A stretch of 14,838 nucleotides of DNA, taken from Betaproteobacteria bacterium. GTDB lineage: Bacteria > Pseudomonadota > Gammaproteobacteria > Burkholderiales > SG8-39. Shown piece after piece: positions 1-7,566 of the stretch (positions are counted from its first letter, which is position 1; every line of letters starts with the position of its first letter). The notes under the pieces were generated by a model, which was not told where the DNA came from, ran no database searches, and saw only the letters and a list, made by a program, of their open reading frames with translations. Location: assembly GCA_012274205.1 (NCBI GenBank), contig JAAOZY010000481.1, forward strand, positions 1 through 14,838, read 5' to 3'. The translations under genes and the position numbers were made by a program.

Positions 1-192
1 AAGACGCTGCACTTCAAGGACGTCAAGGATTTCGGCGGCGGCATCAAGCGCCCCGCGACGCTGGAGACCGACAGCCCGCTGTACAAGGGCTACAAGTCGG
101 TGATGCAGTGGTCGGGGCTCAAGAAACGCGCCTTTCCCGACGAGGTGTTCACACTCAATTACCTGCCGCGGGTGCAAGAGCTACGCAAATGA
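1..192 (+). CDS. C-terminal fragment of a probable LolA-like outer-membrane lipoprotein-sorting protein
   Basis: The frame is open from the first base to a TGA at 190-192, giving the last 63 residues of a protein whose start lies upstream of the window. The visible part contains IKRPATLETDSPLYKGYKS and ends with FPDEVFTLNYLPRVQELRK. This resembles the end of periplasmic LolA-like 'outer membrane lipoprotein-sorting' proteins, whose last strand commonly reads like 'PD..F....L.R'. Such proteins often sit beside RND/MMPL exporters and outer-membrane proteins, and the next gene here (299-1609) is an outer-membrane beta-barrel, 106 bp downstream on the same strand. No catalytic or metal-binding residue is visible. 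The family call rests on a short C-terminal resemblance and is moderate; it could be another periplasmic beta-rich protein. Confidence 0.5.
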   Translation, partial: KTLHFKDVKDFGGGIKRPATLETDSPLYKGYKSVMQWSGLKKRAFPDEVFTLNYLPRVQELRK

Positions 193-207
193 GCCTAGGA
201 GCAGGGG

Positions 208-222
208 CCCCGCGGAGCGGGG
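208..222 (+). other. Short GC hairpin after the first gene
   Basis: CCCCGC (208-213) and GCGGGG (217-222) form a perfect 6-bp stem with a GGA loop, 15 nt after the upstream stop codon. No T-tract follows, so it is not a standard intrinsic terminator. It may protect the 3' end of the upstream message or attenuate read-through into the outer-membrane gene. In DNA this GC-rich it could also be chance. Confidence 0.3.
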
Positions 223-298
223 ATGCGATGCGGGCGAGTGCGGCGGGACGCCGACGACGCGGTCTACGCATTGCGCTTAAAGCACGGAGGCGGCGCAA

Positions 299-1609
299 AT
301 GAGCAAGCCGGTGAGATCGCGGGGGCAATGGCCGCTGCTGCTCCTGTTGCTGGCGGCCGCGCACGCGTCGGCGGCGGAAGTGGACAGCTTCGACGCCTCC
401 GCGTACGAAAAGAAGCCATTCGAGATCGGGGGCTACCTGCAGCTCAAGCAGGAGGATTTCGCCCTCAACCGTTCCGGCGCTTTCTATAAGCTCGGGAATG
501 CCGGCCAGTCACAACGCGACAACCTCGATCGCAGCACCGCAACGGTGGAGTTGGTGGGTAAGCTGCGTCAGGGGATAGGTACGTTCGATTTTCACACGCA
601 TTCCGATCTACAGCGGGACCAGCTGGCGCACGATCACAGCAACGTGCTGTATGAGGGTGCTTACTCGATCCGGCCCGATCCGGGGGTCACCATCGAAGCC
701 GGCAAGCGGACGCTGCGCTGGGGCAAGGGCTACGCCTGGAATCCGATCGGCTTCGTCGAGCGGCCCAAGGACCCGAACGACCCAGAGTTATCGCGCGAAG
801 GCCTGGTGATGGCGAACGCCGACTTCATCCTCAACCGGGAAGGGCCGCTGCAGACTGTCGCCTTTACGCCGGTGCTGCTGCCGGTAGGCCGGGACCTCAA
901 CAGCGACGTCGGTGCGAGCGGACATCTGAATCCCGCGGCCAAGCTCTACCTGCTCTACCGCGATACCGACATCGATTTCGCCTGGCAGGGGCAGGGCAGC
1001 CGGCCCGGGCGCTTTGGCGCGGATTTTTCCCGCAACCTCACTTCGAATTTCGAGATTCATGGCGAATGGGCGCGCATTCAGCAGTTCGCCCGGCCCGTCA
1101 CCGACAGCGCGGGACGCGTCACGACCGAAGTAGGAAATGCGACCAGCTACCTGCTCGGGCTGCGTTATCTCAGCGAGAAGGATACGACTTACATCGCGGA
1201 ATATTATCGCAACGGCACGGGCTACTCCGAAGAGCAAGCCAGGCAGTACTACCAGCTCGTCGACACGGCGTTCGCGCAATTGCAGCAAACCGGCGCCAGC
1301 GCGCTGCTGCCGAAGGCGCTCGCTTTGAGCCAGGGAGCCTACGGCCGCCCGAATCCGGGCCAGGATTACCTGTACTTTCGCGCGCAGCAAAAGGACGCGC
1401 TCGGGATCGTTTATTTCCAGCCTTCGATCACCGCAATGCTGAACTGGCAGGACCGCAGTTATCAGCTTACGCCCGAGTTGCTGTATACCGGGGTGAAGAA
1501 CCTGGACCTGCGCCTGCGGCTGCTGATGCTGCAAGGCGCCGGCCTGAGCGATTTCGGCGAGAAGCAGAACTCGCGTAAACTCGAGCTTTACGCCAGGTAT
1601 TATTTTTGA
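299..1609 (+). CDS. Outer-membrane beta-barrel protein, function unknown
   Basis: This 436-aa protein has a clear Sec signal peptide: a charged start (MSKPVRSRGQ), a Leu-rich core (PLLLLLLAAA) and an AHASAA-EV cleavage site near residue 26. The mature chain has alternating hydrophobic/polar strands and no cytoplasmic domain. It ends in LELYARYYF, the terminal Phe being the usual BAM-recognition signal of outer-membrane barrels. GGYLQLKQEDF near residue 44 looks like a first strand, and GKRTLRWGKGYAWNPIGF with downstream prolines resembles the 'WG.G...NP' segment of several porin-like and export-type barrels. The ATG at 299 is supported by GGAGG at 286-290, 8 nt upstream. It follows a probable LolA-like gene on the same strand, which suggests a lipid or lipoprotein export cluster extending leftward. 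Substrate and exact family are not recognisable. Confidence 0.75.
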   Translation: MSKPVRSRGQWPLLLLLLAAAHASAAEVDSFDASAYEKKPFEIGGYLQLKQEDFALNRSGAFYKLGNAGQSQRDNLDRSTATVELVGKLRQGIGTFDFHTHSDLQRDQLAHDHSNVLYEGAYSIRPDPGVTIEAGKRTLRWGKGYAWNPIGFVERPKDPNDPELSREGLVMANADFILNREGPLQTVAFTPVLLPVGRDLNSDVGASGHLNPAAKLYLLYRDTDIDFAWQGQGSRPGRFGADFSRNLTSNFEIHGEWARIQQFARPVTDSAGRVTTEVGNATSYLLGLRYLSEKDTTYIAEYYRNGTGYSEEQARQYYQLVDTAFAQLQQTGASALLPKALALSQGAYGRPNPGQDYLYFRAQQKDALGIVYFQPSITAMLNWQDRSYQLTPELLYTGVKNLDLRLRLLMLQGAGLSDFGEKQNSRKLELYARYYF

Positions 1610-1689
1610 GCCGAATGCCGGGCAAAGTGGCGCCGCAGTGGAATGAACCGCATGCCTGTCGATCAAGCTGCAGTAGTCTAGAGAATCGC

Positions 1690-2283
1690 ATGGACCAGAC
1701 CCCGGACCAGGAAGTGCTGGACGCGGCATTGACGCTGATGCATACGCGCCAGCATGTCTCGCCCAAACGTCTGGGCGATCCCGGGCCCAGCCCGGAGCAG
1801 CTTGCAATGATATTGGGCGCGGCGGGCGCGGCGCCGGATCACGGCTCGATCAATCCCTGGCGCCTGATCATCATCCCGCCCGAGCGGCGCCATCTCCTCG
1901 GCGAAGCGTTCGCGGCTGCACTGGCCGAGCGCGACGGCGCGGCGACCGGGGTGCAATTGCGGGAGGCGCGGGAGAAAGCTGTCCGTGGCCCCTTTCTCGC
2001 CCTGGTGCTTGCGCGCCTGGATCCGGAACTCGGGCCGGCGCACCCGCAGGAGCGCATCATTTCCGCCGGATGCGCCATCCAGAACATGCTGCTCGCCGCC
2101 CATGCGATGGGATTCGGCGCAGGGCTCTCGAGCGGGCGCGCGCTGTACTCGCAGCCGCTGCGAGCGCTGTTCGGGCTCGGCCCGCAGGAGCAGCCGCTGT
2201 GCTTTCTCAGCGTGGGCACGGTCACGCGGCGCAAGCCGGCGCGGCCCAGGCCCAACCCGGCTGACTACATCTCCGAGCTTTAG
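1690..2283 (+). CDS. YdjA-like FMN-dependent nitroreductase family protein
   Basis: The protein has 197 aa, close to the usual ~185-200 aa of the family. It matches the YdjA branch of flavin nitroreductases: TRQHVSPKRLGDPGPS near residues 19-34 (the basic FMN-phosphate segment), APDHGSINPWRLIII (48-62), SAGCAIQNMLLAAHAMGFGAGLSSG (125-149, flavin/dimer region) and FLSVGTVTRR (172-181). It should be a cytoplasmic homodimer reducing nitro, quinone or unsaturated compounds with NAD(P)H; the natural substrate is unknown. I chose ATG 1690 because the family N-terminus aligns from there. An in-frame TTG at 1606 overlaps the preceding stop and would add 28 residues that look unlike the family. Either start leaves it close behind the outer-membrane gene, so co-transcription is likely. 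The ribosome-binding site before 1690 is poor. Confidence 0.85.
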   Translation: MDQTPDQEVLDAALTLMHTRQHVSPKRLGDPGPSPEQLAMILGAAGAAPDHGSINPWRLIIIPPERRHLLGEAFAAALAERDGAATGVQLREAREKAVRGPFLALVLARLDPELGPAHPQERIISAGCAIQNMLLAAHAMGFGAGLSSGRALYSQPLRALFGLGPQEQPLCFLSVGTVTRRKPARPRPNPADYISEL

Positions 2284-2362
2284 AGCTTATTTCAAAACGA
2301 GGGGATCGCTCCCCTCGTGCTCCCCTACATCAGGGGCCATTTCGGCAATTCTGAAATGGCTT
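2284..2362 (+). repeat. Intergenic structured repeat, copy A
   Basis: This stretch lies between the convergent genes ending at 2283 (+) and 2389 (-). The left block 2284-2305 (contains TTATTTCAA and GAGGGGA) matches the reverse complement of 9067-9088 at 19 of 22 positions. The right block around 2314-2334 (CTCGTGCTCCCCTA, then AGG) matches the reverse complement of 8990-9010, with two mismatches in its first 14 bases. Three hairpins follow one another: ACGAGGGGA/TCCCCTCGT with loop TCGC (2297-2318), CCCCT/AGGGG with loop ACATC (2322-2336), and GCCATTTC/GAAATGGC with a 9-nt loop (2336-2360), then TTCTT. AGGGGA of the left block can also pair with TCCCCT of the right block. It could be a bidirectional terminator, a REP/MITE-like dispersed repeat or a small structured RNA; the sequence does not decide. 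Confidence 0.6.
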
Positions 2363-2388
2363 CTTGGCTAGCGCCTGCGGCGCGGCGG

Positions 2389-2673
2389 CTATTTCGCCAC
2401 CGGGCCGGTCCAGGCTTCGTCCACGTCCGCGAAGAATGCGATATCGGGACCGAAATAAAGTACGTCGAGCCTGGACTTGAGCTTGAACGCGGCCTCCGCC
2501 GGCTGGAGCCGCAGGAAGCAGGCGCAGTGCAGGCCTGCGCCGGCTTTGCGCGTCGCCGGCTGGATCTTCAGAGCTGCCACCCGGCCGTAGCCGGCGCAAA
2601 CCGACTCGATCGCCGAGCGCAGGCCTGCTTCGTCCACGAACGGCGGAAAACCGCTCTTCAACGTCCGATTCAT
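2389..2673 (-). CDS. Small conserved-looking protein, possible RRM-like fold
   Basis: The protein has 94 aa and is not confidently recognised. The order of segments resembles an RNA-recognition motif: FPPFVDEAGLRSAIESV (strand/helix 1), GYGRVAALKIQPA (the G-x-V-x-x-hydrophobic strand 2), GLHCACFLRLQPAEAAFKL (an RNP1-like strand followed by helix 2), then GPDIAFFADVDEAW (final strand). There are no membrane segments, signal peptide or metal motif. ATG at 2673 is the only good start, and no strong ribosome-binding site precedes it. It begins 30 bp after the stop of the response regulator at 2704 on the same strand, so the two are probably co-transcribed, and the small protein could be its effector or simply a neighbour. 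Codon use is like that of flanking genes. Real gene likely; RNA binding is a guess. Confidence 0.6.
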   Translation of the reverse strand: MNRTLKSGFPPFVDEAGLRSAIESVCAGYGRVAALKIQPATRKAGAGLHCACFLRLQPAEAAFKLKSRLDVLYFGPDIAFFADVDEAWTGPVAK

Positions 2674-2703
2674 GACCGTGAGCGGCGCAGGCTGATTCCC
2701 GGC

Positions 2704-3132
2704 TTAGACTGCGCACGCGCCGGCAGCCGGCGCGTCCAGCACCGCGCGCAACTCGCTTAGCAGCGCCGCCGTTTGCATCGGTTTGGAGAGGAAGCGCGCC
2801 GCACCGAGCGCCGAAGCGTGCTGCTCTTCGTCGGGGCGGACATGGTGGCCGGAGTAGAAAACGAAGGGAATATGCCTGAGCGCCGCATCCTGCATCCAGG
2901 CGCGGCACAGCGCAAAGCCGTCCATGTTCGGCATCAGCACCTCCGATACGACGGCATCGGGAGGATCGCTGCGCGCGGTGGCGAGGGCTTCGATGCCGTC
3001 CCGCGCCGGCGTCACGCGAAAGCCGCTCGCCTCGAGCAGCATCGCGAACAGCATGCGGTTCTCCTCGTGCGCTTCAACGATCAATATCCGGGGTGGTGCG
3101 CTCCCGCTTGCGACCTTGTCGACATCCGCCAT
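2704..3132 (-). CDS. Single-domain atypical response regulator (receiver) with Asp-to-Glu phosphosite
   Basis: This is a 142-aa stand-alone receiver domain with no output domain. It runs from RILIVEAHEENR through SEVLMPNMDGFALC, RHIPFVFYSGHH and RFLSKPMQ, closely resembling receivers of the '..EENR...SD(V/I)LMP.MDGF.LC...IPFVFYTA...KP' type found with hybrid kinases. The switch Ser94 and Lys117 are kept. The acidic pair after strand 1 reads Glu20-Ala21 instead of Asp-Asp, and the phospho-acceptor is Glu64 (codon GAG on the minus strand, 2943-2941) instead of Asp. Phosphorylation is therefore unlikely, and Glu64 may mimic the phosphorylated form. I chose ATG 3132 because the receiver starts soon after it; the upstream in-frame extension to 3369 is Arg-rich and unlike any receiver. 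It leads a probable two-gene operon with 2389-2673 and is divergent from 3385. Confidence 0.85.
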   Translation of the reverse strand: MADVDKVASGSAPPRILIVEAHEENRMLFAMLLEASGFRVTPARDGIEALATARSDPPDAVVSEVLMPNMDGFALCRAWMQDAALRHIPFVFYSGHHVRPDEEQHASALGAARFLSKPMQTAALLSELRAVLDAPAAGACAV

Positions 3133-3329
3133 GGTGTAACCGCCGAATTGAGTGAATTTCCGCTTGCGCACATTTCGCTGCAGGCGCGTGCTGCGTGTCA
3201 CGGGCGGAGTCTGCATCAAGCGCACAGGCTTGCGTCCGAGTTCACAAAATTTTGCAAATCGCAGGCTGCGCCGCGGTGCCTGCTTTAGCCGGCGCGGCCG
3301 CCGCGCGGGAGCGGGGCGCGCCGCAGCTA

Positions 3330-3338
3330 TGGCATACT
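3330..3338 (+). promoter_or_regulatory. Possible extended -10 element for the HMGCS-like/thiolase operon
   Basis: TGGCATACT is an extended -10 (TG-n-CATACT) about 46 bp before the ATG at 3385, in the 252-bp divergent gap with the response regulator. The hexamer and following bases, ATACTTGCGC, recur exactly before the tartrate dehydrogenase gene (10651-10660). No good -35 is visible, so this is a weak prediction. Confidence 0.3.
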
Positions 3339-3384
3339 TGCGCCACGGTCTGAATCCCTCTGCGTTCAACTCTTCGGCGGCATC

Positions 3385-4824
3385 ATGGCGAACGATTTCG
3401 GCATACTTTCCTACGGTGCGTACCTACCGCGACGGCGCCTGCAGCGCAAAGTCGTCGCTGCTGCGAATGCCTGGTTCGCACCCGGCCTGCGCGGCCTGGC
3501 CAAGGGCGAGCGCAGCATGGCGAACTGGGACGAGGATGCGGTGACCATGGCGGTGGAAGCGGCACGCGACTGCCTCGCCGGACTCGCGCCCGCGGGGCTG
3601 GAGCAGTTGATGCTCGCGTCCACCACGCATCCCTACGACGACCGGCAGAACGCCGCCATCGTCGCCAATGCGCTGCATCTGGGCGCATCCCTGCGCGTGC
3701 TCGACGTCACCGGCAGCCAGCGCGCCGGCACCTCGGCGCTGATCAGCGCCTTGAGCGGCGCGGCAAGGACGCTGGTCACGGCGGGCGAGCACCGCCTGGC
3801 CAAAGCGGCAAGCCCGCAGGAAATGCATTACGGCGACGGCGCCGCCGCGCTGTTGGTCGGGGCGGGCAAGCCAATTGCGCGCCTCGTCGGCGCGCACAGC
3901 GAAACCGTGGACTTCGTGCACCAGTTCCGCGGGAGCGACCGCCCCCACGACTATGCCTGGGAAGAGCGCTGGATCCGCGATGAGGGCTACATGAAGATCG
4001 TGCCGGCGGCGCTGGCGGCGCTGTTCAAGCAGACCGGGGTCGCGCCTGCGGCAGTCACGCATTTCTGTCTGCCGTGCACGCTGCCGCGCGTGGTGCCCGG
4101 CGTGGCCAAGCGCGCCGGCATCGCGGAAGCGGCGGTGCGCGACAATCTCGCTGCTGTCTGCGGCGATACCGGCGCCGCGCACGCGTTGCTGCTGCTCGCG
4201 CACGCGCTGGCGCAGGCGCGGGCGGGCGAGCTGATCGCGGTCGCCGCGTTCGGCCAGGGCTGCGATGCGCTGCTGTTCGAGGTCACCGAGGCTATCGCCG
4301 CGCTCCCCGCCCGCGGCGGCGTCGACGCGGCTCTGGCGCGGCGCAGGGAGGAGTCGAACTACCTGCGTTTCCTCGCCTTCAACGACCACATCGCGCTCGA
4401 GCGCGGCATGCGCGCCGAGGCGGACAAGGGCACGCCGCTGAGCACGCTGTACCGCAACCGCGACATGATCACCGGGCTGGTGGGCGGGCGCTGCCGCAGC
4501 TGCGGCACGCTGCAGTTTCCGCGCGGGCGCTATTGCGTGAACCCGAAATGCAATGCGCTCGACAGCCAGGACCCGCATGCCTTTTCCGAGGTGCCGGCGA
4601 AAGTGATGTCCTACACTGCCGACGTGCTCACTTACAGCGCCGACCCGCCCGCCTATTACGGCATGGTCGAGTTCGACGCGGGCGGGCGCATGATGGCCGA
4701 CTTCACCGACGTGGACGAAGGCAAGGTCGGAGTCGGCATGACTATGCGCATGATGTTCCGCATCAAGGAGCACGACAGCGCGCGCGGCTTCGTGCGTTAT
4801 TTCTGGAAGGCTGCGCCGGTCTGA
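3385..4824 (+). CDS. HMG-CoA-synthase-like condensing enzyme fused to a DUF35 zinc-ribbon/OB-fold domain
   Basis: The 479-aa protein has two parts. Residues 1-~310 follow the archaeal-type HMG-CoA synthase fold of the thiolase superfamily: DFGILSYGAYLPRRRL, LASTTHPYDD, DVTGSQRAGTSAL, MHYGDGAAALLVG, HFCLPCTLPR, CGDTGAAHALLLL and FGQGCDALLFEV. Residues ~355-479 are DUF35: a zinc ribbon with Cys370, Cys373, Cys384 and Cys389, then an OB fold (VMSYTADVLTY through MMFRIKEH). Against the archaeal motifs GSESHPY, ACKAGT and FHxPN, the catalytic Glu, Cys and His read Thr80, Gln112 and Cys228, and GNT reads GDT (260-262). Ordinary HMG-CoA synthesis is therefore improbable. The thiolase at 4890 follows 65 bp downstream, so the pair probably forms one acyl-CoA complex, with DUF35 as bridge and CoA-binding site. 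The function (degradative thiolysis, decarboxylation or scaffold) is unknown. No strong ribosome-binding site precedes the ATG. Confidence 0.85.
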   Translation: MANDFGILSYGAYLPRRRLQRKVVAAANAWFAPGLRGLAKGERSMANWDEDAVTMAVEAARDCLAGLAPAGLEQLMLASTTHPYDDRQNAAIVANALHLGASLRVLDVTGSQRAGTSALISALSGAARTLVTAGEHRLAKAASPQEMHYGDGAAALLVGAGKPIARLVGAHSETVDFVHQFRGSDRPHDYAWEERWIRDEGYMKIVPAALAALFKQTGVAPAAVTHFCLPCTLPRVVPGVAKRAGIAEAAVRDNLAAVCGDTGAAHALLLLAHALAQARAGELIAVAAFGQGCDALLFEVTEAIAALPARGGVDAALARRREESNYLRFLAFNDHIALERGMRAEADKGTPLSTLYRNRDMITGLVGGRCRSCGTLQFPRGRYCVNPKCNALDSQDPHAFSEVPAKVMSYTADVLTYSADPPAYYGMVEFDAGGRMMADFTDVDEGKVGVGMTMRMMFRIKEHDSARGFVRYFWKAAPV

Positions 4825-4889
4825 CCGACGCGCTTGCGGTTTTTTGCGGCGGCGCCCTGATTCGCGCCGAACCCGAACAGGAGATCGAC

Positions 4890-6092
4890 ATGGCAACGGG
4901 CATTCGCGACAAGGTGGTGATCCTCGGCATGGGCTGCTCGAAATTCGGCGAGCGCTGGGACCGCAATGCCGAAGACCTGATGGTGGAGGCGTTCGAGGAA
5001 TGCACCAAGGACGCCGGCATCGGGCGCGAGCAGATCGAGGCTGCCTGGTTCGGCACCGCGATCGAGGAGCAGCACGTGGGCAAGTCCGGCGTGCCCCTTG
5101 CAATGACCCTGCGCCTGCCTTACATCCCGGTGACGCGCGTGGAGAACTACTGCGCCACCGGCACCGAGGCGTTTCGTGGCGCGGTCTACGCGGTCGCCTC
5201 CGGCGCCGTCGATATCGCGCTCGCGCTCGGCGTGGAAAAACTCAAGGACACCGGCTATGGCGGGCTGCCGCAGCGCGGCCGCGGCGGGCTGAACAATATG
5301 TTCTGGGCCAATATCTCGGCGCCGGGTTCGTTCGCGCAGCTTGCCGCCGCCTATCGCGCCAAGCACCGCGTCGATGCCAGGGACCTGAAGCGCGCGATGG
5401 CGCACATTTCGGTCAAGAGCCACGCCAACGCCGCGTTGAACCCGAAGGCGCACCTGCGCAACAGGATCACCGAGGACGACGTGATGAACGCGCCGATGAT
5501 TGCCGACCCGCTCGGGCTATACGATTGCTGCGGCGTCTCCGACGGCTCCGCCTGCGCCATCGTCACCACGCCCGACATCGCGCGCGGCCTGGGCAAGAAG
5601 GACCTCGTCGGCGTCAAGGCGATTCAGCTCGCGGTGTCGAACGGCCAGGAAGTGCAGTTCGGCGAGTGGGACGGTTCCTACTTCGCCACCACGCGCGTGG
5701 CGGCGAAGCGCGCCTACCAGGAAGCGGGCATCGACGATCCGCGCAGGCGCATCTCCATGTTCGACGTGCACGACTGTTTTTCCGTCACTGAACTCGTGAC
5801 CATGGAGGACCTGGGCATTTCGCAGGAGGGCAAGGCGATAGCCGATGTGCTCGACGGCTTCTATGATGCTTCCGGAAAAATTCCCTGCCAGATCGACGGC
5901 GGCCTCAAGTGCTTCGGCCATCCGATCGGCGCTTCGGGCCTGCGCATGATCTACGAGATGTATTTGCAGCTGAACGGCCGCGCCGGCGAGCGCCAGCGTC
6001 CCGACCCGGTGCTGGGCATGACGCACAACCTCGGCGGCTTTCCCAGCCAGAACGTTTCCGCGATCAGCATCGTCGGGCGCTACGGCGCCTGA
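4890..6092 (+). CDS. Thiolase (SCP2/archaeal acetoacetyl-CoA thiolase type)
   Basis: This 400-aa thiolase is of the SCP2-like group that works with DUF35 partners. Visible catalytic elements are Cys88 in RVENYCATGTEAFRGA (acyl-accepting nucleophile), His294-Asp295-Cys296 in FDVHDCFSVTELV, GGLKCFGHPIGASG (338-350, His344) and NLGGFPSQN (380-388). All are intact, so it should make or cleave a 3-ketoacyl-CoA in the cytoplasm. The start is firm: ATG 4890 with AGGAGA at 4879-4884. It follows the HMGCS-like/DUF35 fusion by 65 bp on the same strand. Known parallels are the archaeal thiolase-DUF35-HMGCS complex and the BbsAB thiolase of anaerobic toluene degradation, where a DUF35 protein assists the thiolase. 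The presence of the nucleophilic Cys argues against the steroid retro-aldolase branch. The substrate cannot be told from sequence. Confidence 0.88.
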   Translation: MATGIRDKVVILGMGCSKFGERWDRNAEDLMVEAFEECTKDAGIGREQIEAAWFGTAIEEQHVGKSGVPLAMTLRLPYIPVTRVENYCATGTEAFRGAVYAVASGAVDIALALGVEKLKDTGYGGLPQRGRGGLNNMFWANISAPGSFAQLAAAYRAKHRVDARDLKRAMAHISVKSHANAALNPKAHLRNRITEDDVMNAPMIADPLGLYDCCGVSDGSACAIVTTPDIARGLGKKDLVGVKAIQLAVSNGQEVQFGEWDGSYFATTRVAAKRAYQEAGIDDPRRRISMFDVHDCFSVTELVTMEDLGISQEGKAIADVLDGFYDASGKIPCQIDGGLKCFGHPIGASGLRMIYEMYLQLNGRAGERQRPDPVLGMTHNLGGFPSQNVSAISIVGRYGA

Positions 6093-6110
6093 GCGCGCAG
6101 TAGCGGCGCT

Positions 6111-6122
<12 letters not shown>
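6093..6122. terminator. Possible bidirectional hairpin between convergent genes
   Basis: GCGCGC at 6093-6098 can pair with GCGCGC at 6117-6122, with AGC/GCT inside. It spans the 18-bp gap between the thiolase stop (6092) and the AsnRS stop (6111). CAGTAGCG also occurs twice directly, at 6098-6105 and 6112-6119. There is no T-run on either strand, so termination is only plausible. Confidence 0.25.
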
Positions 6123-7511
<1,389 letters not shown>

Positions 7512-7566
7512 GGTGCAATTCGCTGATTGGTGAAGTCGGCCGCTTCGGCGGCAATGCCGGCGTGCA

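Noticed and set aside
788..1807. A 339-codon open frame on the minus strand
   Set aside because: It is antisense to the outer-membrane gene, which has a signal peptide, ribosome-binding site and barrel C-terminus.
3243..3259. ACAAAATTTTGCAAAT motif resembling the copy B hairpin
   Set aside because: It contains only a short CAAAATTTTG palindrome and none of the flanking repeat blocks; more likely part of the AT-rich divergent promoter region.
3133..3369. Longer N-terminus for the response regulator
   Set aside because: The extra 79 residues are Arg-rich, unlike receiver proteins, and run into the divergent promoter region of the gene at 3385.
4074..4889. In-frame N-terminal extension of the thiolase back to 4074
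   Set aside because: The extension overlaps the HMGCS-like gene in another frame and is Arg-rich noise; ATG 4890 has a strong ribosome-binding site and gives a complete thiolase.
3424..5103. A 559-codon open frame on the minus strand
   Set aside because: It lies antisense to the HMGCS-like gene and the start of the thiolase, has low-complexity Arg/Ala/His-rich composition and no motif. It is a GC-rich shadow.
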